DNA of 64,000 nucleotides from Grammothele lineata. Taxonomy: Eukaryota > Basidiomycota > Agaricomycetes > Polyporales > Polyporaceae. The translations under genes and the position numbers were made by a program. The stretch covers positions 62,001 to 126,000 of the forward strand of contig NDFF03000129.1 in the NCBI GenBank assembly GCA_002150815.3, in the 5' to 3' direction. Positions 31,801-43,755 of this stretch are shown here, piece after piece (the stretch's first letter is position 1; the number at the start of each line of letters is the position of its first letter). Under the pieces are notes generated by a model that worked only from the letters and a program-made list of their open reading frames with translations, did no database searches and had not been told where the DNA came from.

Positions 31801-32535
31801 CCGCGGGATCCTGTACACGTTGCTTCAGCGGATGCACACCAGCAAGACGGATCAATTTGTGTACTACTTTGTATACTATCTCAGCTTCTGCTTGGCCCTC
31901 AAGTCGGAAGGCCTGACACCGGACTTCTTCATCACCGAGGCGGAAGGTATCCAGCAAGGGTAGGTCGTTCCGCCGTCGTACAGGCGGATGTGCGGGTGGC
32001 TAACAACGTGGACATAGGCTGTGGAACCAACTCCTCACAACCTTCATCATCCCCCAAGCGCCGAAGTCTCCGCCAAAGGAGAGGAAGGTTGTCATCGTGG
32101 GCCTCACGAAGCTGCTCACCCAGAGCACTCGGATGGTCCAGCCGCCTCTCGCCCAGTCATGGTACGCCATCTGTGTTTCATCCTTACTGCACATACTCAC
32201 GAACAGCCTACTCTTACAGGCCACAGATCTTCCAAGCTCTCGCGAAGCTCTTCCAGACCGAGCAGCTCCTCACCAAGAAAGACGAGACGGACCCGGACGC
32301 CGGCCTGACCCAGATTGATTACGAGGAGCAGACCGCCGGCTACCAGGCAGCGTACTCGCGCCTCGCCGCGGCTGAGACGGCCCCTGTGGACCCGGTAGCG
32401 TACGTTGCCGATCTCCCCGCGTACGTCGCGCAGGAGCTCGCGCAGCTTGCGCAGAGAGACGCGAGAGTGAAGACGTGGGTCGCGGGGACGGACAGGAGCG
32501 TCACGGGCCCGTTCATCCAGGCGATGGGTTTGTAA
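28803..32535 (+). CDS. CSE1: Exportin-2 / CSE1, importin-alpha re-exporter
   Basis: Nuclear export receptor of the importin-beta superfamily. With RanGTP it returns importin-alpha to the cytoplasm. The start MADLPSLLLASLNPASRKQ leads into the importin-beta N-terminal domain (AVRLAASVYLKNLVKSRW), followed by HEAT-repeat helices throughout. Recognisable Cse1 stretches are SDFPDQWPDLVD, LKLYSEVLQTTNSVEAFVRT, VVVPNVSLREHELEQFEDDP, EYIRLDLA, RRQAAADVLRALV, LLSVLPSLARHL, YVCYTYAAISIERILFIRQG, MKCAMRVVIVAR, FDQYIFESISALMRFVVQAN, SVPGLVKLLKAFL and WGFELLQAVAMYMP. About 960 aa after removing roughly ten short introns, the normal family length. The C-terminus DRSVTGPFIQAMGL ends at TAA. It is essential in yeast. 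Confidence 0.95.
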
Positions 32536-34323
32536 TGTGGTGGAACACGAAGGAGAACGGAGCACGAGAAGCATTGGTTCGACAGCATTTGTAGCATCTC
32601 AAACTGCATCTTACAATATGAATTCACCACTGTGTAGCTTGTGTATTGTGTTTCGGGCTGGAGGGCTGACATTGCTCTCTCAGGCCTCGGAGTCCATCAT
32701 CGTGGGCTCGCTTGCAACGACGGGAGCTTCGATTTGCTGGTCAGCCTCCGTGCTTTCCCGAAGACCTTCCAGTACGTTTCTAGCTGTGTTATCCAACTTC
32801 TATCACCCGCCACACCATGCTGCGTTTCTCGCGCTCGTCGACGCCTTCCTGCGTCGTCACCCTTCGAGCTCCCAGCCACGAATGCCTCCCTCAGCCGGAA
32901 CTGAGGGTCCACTTCGCGAACTGCCCTGAGGCGGCCTCCAACGCGTACCGCTCCGGAGACAGCCTGTGCCGTCTCCGGTCCCCTCCTCTGGCCCAGGAGC
33001 TGCTGCCGCCCCCGAAGTCCCGCCGTTTATCGAAGGGATCCAGATGGGCATCCAAGATCGTGAAGCGGCGTCCCCGCCGGCCGAAGGACTTTTCAAAACG
33101 TCGTTCCTTTCGCGCTCCCCGCTGGCTACGGGATTTCGACTGTCATTCCTCTGCAGTCACCATTTGTTACTTGACATGGACGCTGGGCGGACCTTTTACT
33201 TCGATATAGTTTAGCTTCTACGGTAGTTCGCGTCGTTGTATATGCTTTGCGGTACCGAGTACGTAGACGTATCTATTATGCTGGGCAGGTCCCGGGCGGA
33301 CGTAGCCGTTCAATACCACAACCAATCCCTCGGTGGATTTTTGCATTCGATCCGCCTGACGTCTAGGCGGCATACATGCGGGTTCAGACATTTGCGGCAG
33401 ACAGCGCGAGTTCCTAGTGCCAGGAACGATAAAACGCCACGGACCTAAGCCTGGACTTGAGACATCCAATTGTCAATACCGCCGTCAACCGTTCCCGGAC
33501 AAGCCATGGCGGGTGGAAGTCGATGGTCCAGGAATATTTCCATAAGAATCGCGTCCGCATTAGTAGAACAAACACGAAGCGGATCCCTGAAATTTTAATG
33601 AAGAGCTATTGTTGAGGAATGCTTGGCCTGGCTAGCGAGTCCACCAAGCAATCCGATGAGTTGTTAGGCTGGAACACACAGGGATGGCCCCGGCGGATAT
33701 CTGCTTGGACGGTAGATTCGGCATGCCGTCGCGAACTCATACTTATGTGAGTAGCGGTACACTTAATCTCGAGTCTACGTAAAAATCTTAGATAAGTACA
33801 GTTACAACGGATGGGTGGGCGCCGCAAAACGCAATGCATAGAACATTGCAGATACTCTCTTTCGGGATATGCCGTCCAAAGGCTTCGACGACGACTCCTG
33901 TACCGTTTCCGTGATTCAAGGATCAAAAACCACAGGGACATTGTAGATGGGATGAGCGTAGAACTCGTACACCATGGCCGGAGCTCGCAAAGATACAAGA
34001 GAGATATGGATAACAGCAAAGAAATGTAGATGATGAATTCAAGCTAGGCGAGACGTAGTGAGGGTACTGGTAAGAGCCGTCGCGCGGGGGTGGCGGCAGG
34101 AAGGGCGGCATTCCGGCCCGGGAACCGTGCCGGGACGAAGCGTCGTCCGCGGCAACTTGAAGCGCGTCGAGCGACCCCGGCCCGCCTCGAGCTCAATCGG
34201 CGACCCCGGTCTGCTCTGCTGTAGCTTGCTCCCACCAACACCACTCTCAGCTCCTTGAAAGCTTGAGGTGCCCTGCGCCTTGTCTGTTCTCTCATCACCA
34301 CCGTCGTTGTCTCGTGGAGGATC
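32536..34323. other. 1.8-kb stretch between CSE1 and trimethyllysine dioxygenase
   Basis: The left edge is the CSE1 3' end. Around 32819-33214 the forward strand has GC-rich overlapping ORFs (see the separate low-confidence entry). From 33215 to 34323 I see no supported exon on either strand. Confidence 0.45.
32819..33214 (+). CDS. Possible small unrecognised gene
   Basis: An ORF begins MLRFSRSSTPSCVVTLRAP (an Arg/Ser-rich start resembling a mitochondrial presequence) after a pyrimidine-rich leader and a CACC-ATG context. A second frame reads PEVPPFIEGIQMGIQDREA...LFKTSFLSRSPLATGF to a stop at 33214. Joining the frames would need an intron near 32930-32985 that I cannot fix. High GC compared with surrounding spacer favours coding. 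No domain recognised, and it may be spurious. Confidence 0.25.
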
Positions 34324-36194
34324 ATGGTACTATCACTATTTTCATTAGCTGTCACCTCATTCAAGTCTCATTCCAGAGGTGTAACTCATGTACGCAACCC
34401 CTCACTGGAACTATCTAGTTTACTGAGACGTGCTGGGAATGTAGGTCTCACTTGGTCATGTCAACTGGCGCACGGCCCTCTCCACACCTTATGTCCGAGC
34501 GTTCTCTTCCCAATCCCCACTCTCAACCCCGTCGGAGCAAGGCTTACAGCCTGCGCCGGAGCTTCCGACAAGCAGAATCGACGACAAGAAAGTAGTCTTG
34601 GGGTGGGATGCTACGAGCTATTCTCGCTTGTGAGTTCAAAATTGGCAGCGGGAGCTCTGCCCCCGCTTATTGGACTCTTTGAAGTCACCACATCTGGCTC
34701 CGGGACCATTGCCGCTGTCCAGAATGTTTCCACCCCCATACAAAACAGCGCTTGGTGAACACGTTTGAGGTGAGATCTCTTCGAGCAGTCTGTTAGCCTC
34801 CAGACGCTTAGCACGGTTGAAGATCCCGCGGGACATCAAACCTACTCACGTCGAAGCGAAACCGGAAGGCTTGCAGGTGCACTGTACGTACATCCATATT
34901 CACGTATGCTCCTCTTCTTATGATACCTGGTCAGGGCCATCATCTCATCCTCACACCTCCCTCTACCCTTGGTCATGGTTACGATACAATGCATATGACC
35001 CACCCGCGTCTCGGACATCAGGATCAGAGTGAGTTGAGCGCCCCTGTTAACCGCATGGCCCAGCTTACAGAGGACTAGGAAGGTTTTGTGGGGGTCGAAA
35101 ATTCTGCAAGATCCACCAACAGTTACACACGAAGATGTCATGAATTCGGACGATCGGGGCCTATTCAAATGGTTATCAAACGTGGACAAGTTCGGCTTCA
35201 GTTTCGTCTCAGAGGTTCCAGCGACTCCAGAGGCAACCGAAGAGCTCTCCCGCAGGATTGCGTTCATCCGAGAGACACAGTGTCGGTACCGATCTCTCTT
35301 CGTGAAATCACAGAATGAAAACTCATGCGTTGCTTTGTCCCTTGTAGATGGCACTTTCTGGGATTTCACGTCCAACCTTGCGAAGGGTGACACTGCCTAT
35401 ACCACAATTGCGTTGGGAGCGCATACAGATACCACCTACTTCGTAAGCGTTGACACCAGGGTCTCGACGATCTCAAACTCACCAACTCTCCGTTCAAGAC
35501 CGATCCTTGCGGACTCCAATTGTTCCATTTGCTGGAACATACCGGAGGCACTGGCGGTGCCACGCTCCTCGTTGATGGGTTCTATGTAGCATCGATCTTG
35601 AAAGAGTTGCACCCCGAGGCCTACGAACTACTATCGTCAGTCTCGGTGCCGACTCATGCTGCAGGCGAGGCGAACGAGCTTTTCACCCCAAATACGCGCA
35701 ATACTCCGATACTCAAACACGAGGGGGGCGAGCTTGTGCAGGTCCGCTGGAATAGTGACGACCGTAGCGTTCTGCGCGACCTGCATCCAGATCAGGTTGA
35801 GCCATGGTGAGCTTTGCCCTACTATGATATAGCGGCATTACCTAAGAGAAGTGTAGGTACGACGCTATCCGGACATGGTATAAGCTGCTCACGAGTACGG
35901 ACTCGGAGTACTGGGTACAGCTGGCACCGGGAACTGCCGTAGGTCAGTAGTCGGTGGAACTCTTGAGTTTCGTTCGTGCTGACGATCACTCCAGTCGTGG
36001 ATAACCACCGTGTACTGCATGGTCGCTCGGCATTCGACGGAAAGCGCCGCATGTGCGGCGCATACATCGGCATGGATGAGTACCGCTCCAGGCTCGCGGT
36101 GCTCACGGAAAGGTTTGCAGCAGATCCTGTCACGCGGGATACTTCTACGACCTCTTCAGTCAACGGACGGAGTGTTTGGCATCCTGCGCTGTGA
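34324..36194 (+). CDS. Trimethyllysine dioxygenase (carnitine biosynthesis)
   Basis: Fe(II)/2-oxoglutarate enzyme that hydroxylates N6-trimethyllysine, the first step to carnitine, in mitochondria. The N-terminal GBBH-like zinc domain spans two exons: VVLGWDATSYSRF | HHIWLRDHCRCPECFHPHTK, then TFE | IPRDIKPTHVEAKPEGLQVH. The TauD domain follows: KILQDPPTVTHEDV, FGFSFVSEVPATPEATEEL, YGTFWDFTSN, iron-binding HTD in LGAHTDTTYF, CGLQLFHLLEHTGGTGGATL, LVDGFYVASILKELHPEAY, and VVDNHRVLHGRSAF...RRMCGAYIG with the distal His and the 2-oxoglutarate Arg. Exon 1 is proposed as 34324-34380, joined at 34445. It gives an Arg/Ser-rich leader (NWRTALSTPYVRAFSSQS) fitting mitochondrial import. Later exons start at 34685, 34823, 34935 and 35073. 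The start is the least certain part. Confidence 0.9.
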
Positions 36195-36395
36195 TCTGAA
36201 CCTTGTATCCTCCATGTACATCGCTATCCCCATACGCTGCACATCTCATGGACTTTACGAATATGGTCTGTTGTATGTGCTTCTATCCTGCCCATCCACT
36301 TGTGTCATTTGCCGCACACCCTGAGGCATTCGTCCTGAGGCCTAAGGAATCGTGCCATGCCCTCAAAGCAATGCGAAGGCTCGTATTGACACAAT

Positions 36396-37520
36396 CTATC
36401 GTAATGTTGGGCCATTGCTACCGTTGGCCACACTCTCTGTGGCGATGGAGGCGTACACAGGCCCCGACGGGATCCCTATCTCCACTTTCGACACCGGCGT
36501 AGATGTACCTGATGCGACGTCTTCCGGCACAACCTGTTCGAGAAGAATGCGCATGATGGGCGCAAACGTCTCCAACTGCCCAGGAGCATATCGTTCGTAA
36601 GTTGGCCCCTTGGCATACGCTATCTGCGCCGTTGCAATCTGGACGAGTAAAGAAGGGCTCGACAGGCAGGTAAACTGGAATGGATTTAGCTTACCAGAAT
36701 GTCGGATGTGAGACCTTTGATAGCGAAGGCGTTCGACCTGAACCGGTGCATGCGGTACGTGCTGTTGCCTAACCACGGTAGATCTATGTCCGAATAATTC
36801 TGTGGGGCATAGCAGTTGAGTTATTGCGCGTGATGCTCGAGTGTTGGCGTACGTGATACTCGTCAGGATATATCCAGTCTTCACTGCCTATCGCTGCGAG
36901 TCTTTCTTTGCATGCCAGACTCGGATCTAAGATGGCTTCTAGGGGATGGTCGAATATTCGGTCTACTTCGCCTGGCGAAGGAACTAGTCGGTCGAGTATA
37001 GAAAGGTCGGTCAAGAGGGCCAGCACGGGGGTAACGAGGAGTTTGCTAGACGCAATGTATTGTCGTAATGTGCAGATGGTGTATGCATGTGGGAAGTCGC
37101 GGGGCAAGCCGACTTCTTCATGTGCCTCGCGGAACTACATATATGGCTCTAGGATGTGCTTTCGAAGGCGATTAGAGGTGCTTACTGCAGTTTCAACGAC
37201 ACTTGCATCCGTCGAGTCCACCTTGCCTCCTGGCAGCGCGACTTGACCCGGGTGTGCGCGAAGAGACTTGGAGCGTGTCGTAAGCAGTACTCGAAGCTCG
37301 CCTGCCTTCTCGTATATGAGCACCAGAACAGCTGCAAACTTATTGCTTGGGTAACCCGACCTAGAGAGTGTCTGAGCCACAGCCCAACAAGCATGAATAG
37401 GGGGGATATTCACGTATCGACCTGCTCGGCCTGGTGGCTCCGGAGGCGTTCAATACACACTCTGCTGGTTTCGGAAAGCCTTTCTAAAGCTTCTTGCGGG
37501 ACAGAGTATATTGAGGACAT
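36396..37520 (-). CDS. Nudix hydrolase, CoA-diphosphatase-like (PCD1/NUDT7-8 type)
   Basis: Hydrolyses CoA and acyl-CoA to phosphopantetheine and 3',5'-ADP in characterised relatives, in peroxisomes or mitochondria. Spliced start MSSIYSVPQEALERLSETSR...EQVD joins across a 54-nt intron to SGYPSNKFAAVLVLIYEKAG. The CoA-type Nudix box reads LPGGKVDSTDASVVETA | LREAHEEVGL with the catalytic REAHEE. Flanking it are LLTTRSKSLRAHPGQVALPG upstream and YIASSKLLVTPVLALLTD downstream. A later exon gives YSDIDLPWLGNSTYRMHRF and AIKGLTSDIL. The C-terminus (SNGPTLR) shows no obvious SKL-type peroxisomal signal. The start at 37520 was chosen over the internal Met at 37413 because it splices cleanly and yields the expected N-terminal helix. 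It is convergent with the dioxygenase gene (about 200 bp apart). Confidence 0.87.
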
Positions 37521-37773
37521 CGAGAACGAGTCTAGCGAGGCACACGATGGACGTAAGGGTTAAGGATGGAATTCTGGCAAGTCGTCCGACATGACGGTGA
37601 ATGACCAAGTCCCGAGGCGCTGAACGGTCTCCCGATCCGAGCGGACTCGGTTCTCTGGCCGGTGCCACTTCCTCTGGCGGGCTCACACTGAGATTCGGCT
37701 ACATCTCTATCCCTCTGGGCTTTCGGTCTCCCTTGCCAACCCACCTATCACTTCCCCTTTCATATTGACCTCC

Positions 37774-40700
37774 ATGGACAAAGACAATCGCGACGACTTC
37801 ACGTTCGCCAAGCTCAGCGACCTCAAGATGCCGGTTACATTTCGAATGTACATCGATTACGCTCTAGTCTCTATGCGTCCTACTCAAGAAAACTACTCCA
37901 CAGATCCCAGCTGGAAGGGATACGTAAGCCGTACCCTTTCACAGAGGTATTGGCGAAGCCCGAGTTGCGCTTCCATGGGGTTCAGCAAGCCGAGTGAGCA
38001 TATGTCCTTGTTCCTCTACGTCTGTTTCTCTCAATGACCGCAGTGCAGGGAGTTCTCGGACATTTACGTGACATGCCAGCTGGTTGCGGACAATAAGCCA
38101 CTAACCATACCCTTTCGGACCTCGTTCAAGGCGTTCAAGAGAGATTATACGTGAGTTTGTTCCTCCTGCCGGCTACGGATGCACATATGTTCAGCCCATT
38201 CCCAGATGGAATGAATGGATCACGCTTCCCATACGATATTGTGATCTGCCGCTCAACGCGCAACTAACTTTTACTGTATGGGACATCGCTGGGCCGAGGT
38301 CCGCAGTACCAGTTGGTGGGACTACATTCCGTCTGTTTGGAAAGAAATGGTGTGTTCGCTCGCGTTCAGCCATGCAGGGTATTGTGCGGATTATGTTTCT
38401 CTTGAAACAGGACGTTGCGACGTGGGAAGCACCGCATGATTCTTTGGCCTGATCGTGAAGCCGACGGTGCAAATGAGACGGCGACACCGAGTAAGATCGG
38501 GACCCGAGATGAAAAGGGGAGGCTAGAGAAGGTATGCTTATTCGGATACTTCGTTGTTAAGTATTAACTCGTTTTGTAGCTAGTAAAGAAGTATGAGCGA
38601 GGCGATTTACCGAAGTCGGATTGGTTGGACAACCTAACTTTCCGCAAGATGGAGGAGATCCACGCGGTGCGCTTTCCACGGACCTGCCTCCTTTCTAAAT
38701 GTTGATGAGCTCGACAGGCGGAATCCCAGAAATCTGAGAACTTATTCCTTTACGTTGATCTCCCACGGTTCGATTTCCCGGTCATTTTCAGCGAGCCTGT
38801 GAGTACCTTGATATCAGGCCGGGATTTTTGGCTTAGACGAACTCTGCAGGATGCATCAAATGTACCATCGACATCCGCAGTGACGCCCGTAGTCGTAACG
38901 CCAGCACCCGCCCCCGCCGCATTCATAGCTGATGCTCATCTGTGGGCCGTTGTGGATCCGGACAGCGCTCGCGAGAACCCAGTAGAAGACAAACACCGTC
39001 GTTTAGTCCGCAGCCATCGAAGTAGTCCATACGACCGCGAACTGAAACCGAACGCCAAACTTCGCGATGAGCTCTCCGTACGTCTCTTTCTGTTTATGCC
39101 AAGACAACAGTTCATTCACGTTCCATTTGAACCAGGTCATCCTCAACTATGCGCCCAGTCAGCCGCTTACTTCGGAGGAGAAGGATCTTGTCTGGAAATT
39201 CCGTTTCTACTTGACAAGAGACAAGCGCGGACTCACCAAATTCCTTAAATCCGTCACTTGGAGAGATCCATCAGAAGTCAAGCAAGCGGTCGAGGAACTC
39301 TTGCCCCAATGGACGGAGATCGATACCGATGATGCCCTGGAACTACTTGGACCCAGTATCGTCGACTCCAGAGTCCGAGCATACGCCGTCAAGCAACTCA
39401 GCAGGGCTGACGATGATGTATGTGAAACCCCTCTGCGCGATAGTCACGTTTGGCTGACTGCTTCATAGGAGCTCAACTTGTATCTTCTTCAGCTGGTGCA
39501 GGCCTTGAAGTTCGAGAGCGTAGCGGCAGACCAGCGTTCATTACGGTCCACTACGAGTGCAGTCTCGTATGACGATAGCGGTCTCTCGGATTTCCTCATC
39601 GCGCGTGCCGTTCGAAACCAAGTTTTGGGCAACCGTTTCCACTGGTATCTCATGGTCGAAGTGGCAATGGAGGACAAGGTCATGGCGAAAATGTACGGTA
39701 GAGTGGTATTCAAGTTCATGAGGATTCTTGAGGTATGGCCGTGATCGATACACACTTGAAGCATTGCTCACCAGCCTATTGCAGGATAACGGCGATGAGC
39801 GACGGGACCTCATGCGCCGGCAAGGGGAACTTGTTGAAACCCTCTCTAAACGCGCTCGTGATCTGCGTACATCCAAAGATCCGCGTCCAAAGAAGATCGA
39901 GAAACTTCGCGCGTTTCTCGCTGACTCCAAGAACAACCTTGCTTCAATGCACCCACTGCCTCTACCGCTCAACGCGCGTATACAGATCACGGGCATCATC
40001 GCAGAGAAATCAAGCGTGTTCAAATCGAACATGTATCCGATGCTGCTCTACTTCCAGTGTGGAGATGGTAGCGAATATCCCGTCATCTTCAAAGATGGCG
40101 ACGATATGCGGCAGGATCAACTCGTAATCCAGCTGTTCTCGCTCATGGACCGATTGCTAAGGAAGGAAAATCTGGACCTCAAGCTTACCCCTTACGACGT
40201 TCTTGCAACGGGCCCTAGTCAAGGCATGGCGCAATTTATTCCGAGCAAAACGATTGCAGCGATCGTGAGCGAACATGGAACCTTGCTGAACTATCTGCGC
40301 GCGCATTATCCGGATGAGGGCAGTGTTGGAACCCACGGCGTCGACCCGGGTGTCATTGATACGTTTGTTAGAAGTTGTGGTGAGTACGCACGAGTGTTTG
40401 AGTTCTTGCGCGTATTGAGTCTCCTGTAGCGGGCTACTGTGTTATGACGTACCTGCTTGGTGTCGGCGATCGGCACTTGGACAACCTGTTGCTCGCACCC
40501 GATGGTCATTTTTTCCATGGTGAGTGCGCAAACGGTGTCTCCTGAGAAGCATGATTGTGACTTTGTTGGCAGTCGACTTTGGATACATTCTTGGACGTGA
40601 CCCCAAGCCTCTCGCGCCACCAGTCAAGATCTGCAAAGAGATGATCGATGCCATGGGCTCCGTGCAGTCCGTGCACTACCAACGCTTCAAGTCATTCTGT

Positions 40701-40946
40701 TTTACCGCATTCTCGATCTTGCGCAAGAACGCGAATCTCATCCTCAACTTGGTCACGCTCATGGTCGACGCGAACATCCCTCACATCAAGCAGCGCGACG
40801 TCCATGAACAACTGCTGGGCAAGTTCTGCCTCGAGATGACGGAAGAGCAAGCGATCGAGCATTTCGAGCGACTCCTCAATGATATCTCGCCCGTAACGGC
40901 GCTGCTGGATAAAATGCATGATTGGGCGCAGTATTGGAGGAGTTAG
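37774..40946 (+). CDS. VPS34: Class III phosphatidylinositol 3-kinase Vps34
   Basis: Makes PI3P on endosomes and autophagosomes in complex with Vps15 and Atg6/Vps30. The start [20 protein letters not shown] is followed by [20 protein letters not shown] and a C2 domain ([38 protein letters not shown]). The helical PIK domain reads [59 protein letters not shown] and [20 protein letters not shown]. The kinase domain holds [19 protein letters not shown], catalytic loop [14 protein letters not shown] motif in [15 protein letters not shown] and the C-terminal helix [14 protein letters not shown]. The linker between C2 and PIK contains a Pro/Ala run. Many short introns. All kinase motifs are intact, and the ending matches the membrane-binding k-alpha-12 helix of the family. 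Confidence 0.96.
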
Positions 40947-41024
40947 GATGGTCCCCGTGTTTGTATTTGTAGATTGGTATCCTACGCCTATTCCTACGCT
41001 GTATTTTTGACTGCTTTCGTGCGG

Positions 41025-43755
41025 CTATTGGCGTTGTAGCGCAGTCCGTACCCTCTCTTCGACCGCGCGTATCACTTCCGAGGGAGTGTTCAGACTAAGC
41101 ATGAAGTACGCGACGTTGCCCAGTGTGCGATAGTTGATACCAAACGGAGATCCACCGGGTGCTGCCGACAACGTGTCATCGTGGTTTTGCGTGGCCAACC
41201 TCAGCGACTCGAAGAGCGCTCTTGCGGAGTGCGATTGATACCCTAACACCTGTTTCAGCACGGATTTCGGGCCGAGCTTACGGAAATAGCGAAGCTCACC
41301 TGCTGTGTCGTCTTTGATCTTAATGCTCAAGACAGTCCCCAGCGTCATGACTTCCCCGACACGCTCCATGCGCGAGATGGCTTTCACAAACTTGGGGCCC
41401 CAGAAGCTCCACACGCCGGCCTCGCGCGCACGATCCGACCCGGGCTCGGACACGTTCCACCGCCCGCGGGCCGAGGTCCATGCGTCGCTGCGTGCGAGGC
41501 GGTCGACGATGCTGAGCGTCACCCGAGCGACCTCGCATCCGACTGGGTACGCGGTGTAGCTGTGCCCGTGCAGGAGCGCGTCGGCCTTGCTGTCGCTGAG
41601 GAAGGCGGAGTAGATAGATTCGGAGGCTAGCGTCGCGGCGAGGGGAACGAGGCCCCCGGTGAGGATCTTGGCGTGCACGGAAATATCAGGCGTGGTGCCG
41701 AGGAGGGGCGAAGCGCTGGGGAGGCCGAGGCGGTAGAGCCCCGTGAAGACCTCGTCGAAGATGACGGGAAGGCCTGACCAGCCGTTCGGGGTGGAAGAGG
41801 GAGATCCGCGGACGACGTCGATGAGGACGCGCTGGAAGAGCGGGTCGACGAAGATCATCCCGCCTGCGCCCATGACGAGCGGTTCGAGGACGAGCGCGGC
41901 AATCGTGGGGCCGTTGCCGTCCTTGAGCTTTTGGAGAGTACGTTCGATGTAAGCCCTGTATACGGCAGCGAGGGGCGACTTGAGGCGTTCCTCAATGTTG
42001 TAAGTCCATGCGAGGGAGACGGTTCGGACATCTGCAGAGCCATCTGCGGTTTCCGCCGCGATAGCAGCTGGGAGCCGGACTACCGTCCTGCCATGTTGGA
42101 TCCCGACCGTGGGCGGGTCGAACCAGTACCCCTTGGCGTCATGCCATTCACAGGTGTAGACACCCGAATCCTCGCATGCGTCCATCGCACCGATGGTGTC
42201 GCCGTGATAGCTCCCCTTGAGCCCCAAGATACCCAAGTCCTTGCGTCGCGCACCCGTCCCAGCGTTTCCGGGATTGCGCGAGGCAAACGCGCGCAGGGCC
42301 ATCTTGAGCGCGACCTCCATGCCCGTCGAGCCGTCGTCGGAGAAGAAGGCGCGCGAGGCCCAGCCTTTGCCGGGGCCGTCGTGCACGAGACGTTCTGCGA
42401 GCTTAAGGGCGGGAAGGTGCGTCGCCTCCGGGAACATGACATGCCCGTATCGCCCTGCGGCGCGAGCCGCCGCAAGCGTGAGGGTGGGATGGGCGTGTCC
42501 GAGGGCTTGGGTCCACCACGAGGCCGAGCCGTCGAACTGTGGCTCCAGTAGCGAAGGAGAAGACGGTTTGGGCGCGTTGGCTTGGGCAGTCGAGGACTGG
42601 CGGTGGCCGTTGTAGATGCTGAAGAAGTCGCCCCACGCACTGTCGATCACGTTGACGTCTGCTTTCTTCTCCACGTGCTTGTGTTGGACGAATGGCCACC
42701 AGATAGACTTCATGGTACGAGCAGGCATCGAGCCAAGTTCAGTGATGCGCTTCTGGTGGCATTCGTCCAGATGCTCGAGGAGGCTGGACATGGGGCCTTC
42801 TTCGAATGATGGAACGAGTTGTCGATAGTAACATTCCGTGAGCCAGATGTCTTCCAAAGTATCCGTATGTCTTTTTGGAGGAGGATCAACGGACATCACG
42901 GGGATGCCGCGCTCCGCAAAATAGGGAGTGAGGTACTCCCAGTTGCGATAATACTCGTCTCGGAAAAGTAGAATCGCATCAACCATGTATCCGCGCAACA
43001 TCATAGCTTCGTAGGAAGCGATCGTCGAGGAAATGCCACCAAGCTTTGAATCGCCGATGAGGATTGTCGGGAAGAATAGAGGCCGGTAGCTGTCCAGCTG
43101 GGTCGTCCCTGATAGAGTAGGACTGTGTACGCCTGTCGGAAGCAGTCAGACGCTGTCCGCACCCGGGAGTCCGACAAACACGGGAGGGTACACCGCACAG
43201 CCATCTCACGGCCCTTGATTGATTGTAGATGATGAGGCTCACCTCCTGCAGTTTCAATGTACATGTGGCTGAACGCGGATACTTGGCTAGCGCATTTGCG
43301 AACGTGAGCGGAGACCGCCCCGACGAAATCATCGTCTGTCGGGACGACTCTCTGCAGGGCGAAAGGAGTCAGATCATGCATAAACGAGTCAAACTGAGAG
43401 CATCACCTGGGTCGAGGCGCTTGCGTTAGCACGACGGGCGGCCAGATGGGGGCTGACGGGGTCGTCAAAACGGAAGAGACAGCTACTGCGAACGCGACCC
43501 GAGTGCGGACCAGCCAAGTCTAGCACGCGTCTACATGATTGGACTTAGAAAAGTGGGTTGAAAAAGTATCGAATGAAAATCTCACTTGTCGTCTGCGTCG
43601 GACACAGGTCCGGTACTGACTGGCTTGAGGTAATAGACATCGCGGTCGGCAGCTGCGGAAGCCCGAACGAGAGCTATAGTGAAGATGGTCTTGCCAACAT
43701 CAGTGTTTGCGCCAAAGACCTGGTGTATCCTGAGGTTCTTGAAGAGCAGCGACAT
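41025..43755 (-). CDS. Bifunctional dethiobiotin synthetase / DAPA aminotransferase (BIO3-BIO1 fusion)
   Basis: Catalyses the two middle steps of biotin synthesis: KAPA to DAPA (PLP aminotransferase half) and DAPA to dethiobiotin (ATP-dependent half). Exons 43586-43755, 43407-43530, 43243-43351 and 41025-43132 give 836 aa, normal for the eukaryotic fusion. The N-terminal synthetase has the P-loop FGANTDVGKT, LKPVSTGP, FDDPVSPHLAA, HMYIETAGGVHSP and LIGDSKLGGISSTI. The C-terminal transferase has WWPFVQHKHV, LGHAHPTLTLAAARAAGRYG, FFSDDGSTGMEVALKMALRA, GSYHGDTIGAM, IFDEVFTGLYRLG (PLP Asp), the Schiff-base Lys in HAKILTGGLVPLAATL and LLHGHSYTAYPVGCEVA. The transferase half lies in a single long exon. 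It probably acts in mitochondria, though the first residues (MSLLFKNLRIHQ) are not a clear presequence. Confidence 0.95.

Noticed and set aside
33606..34019. 137-codon reverse ORF
   Set aside because: Cys/Arg/Ser-rich composition without domain, signal peptide or splice context. It looks random.
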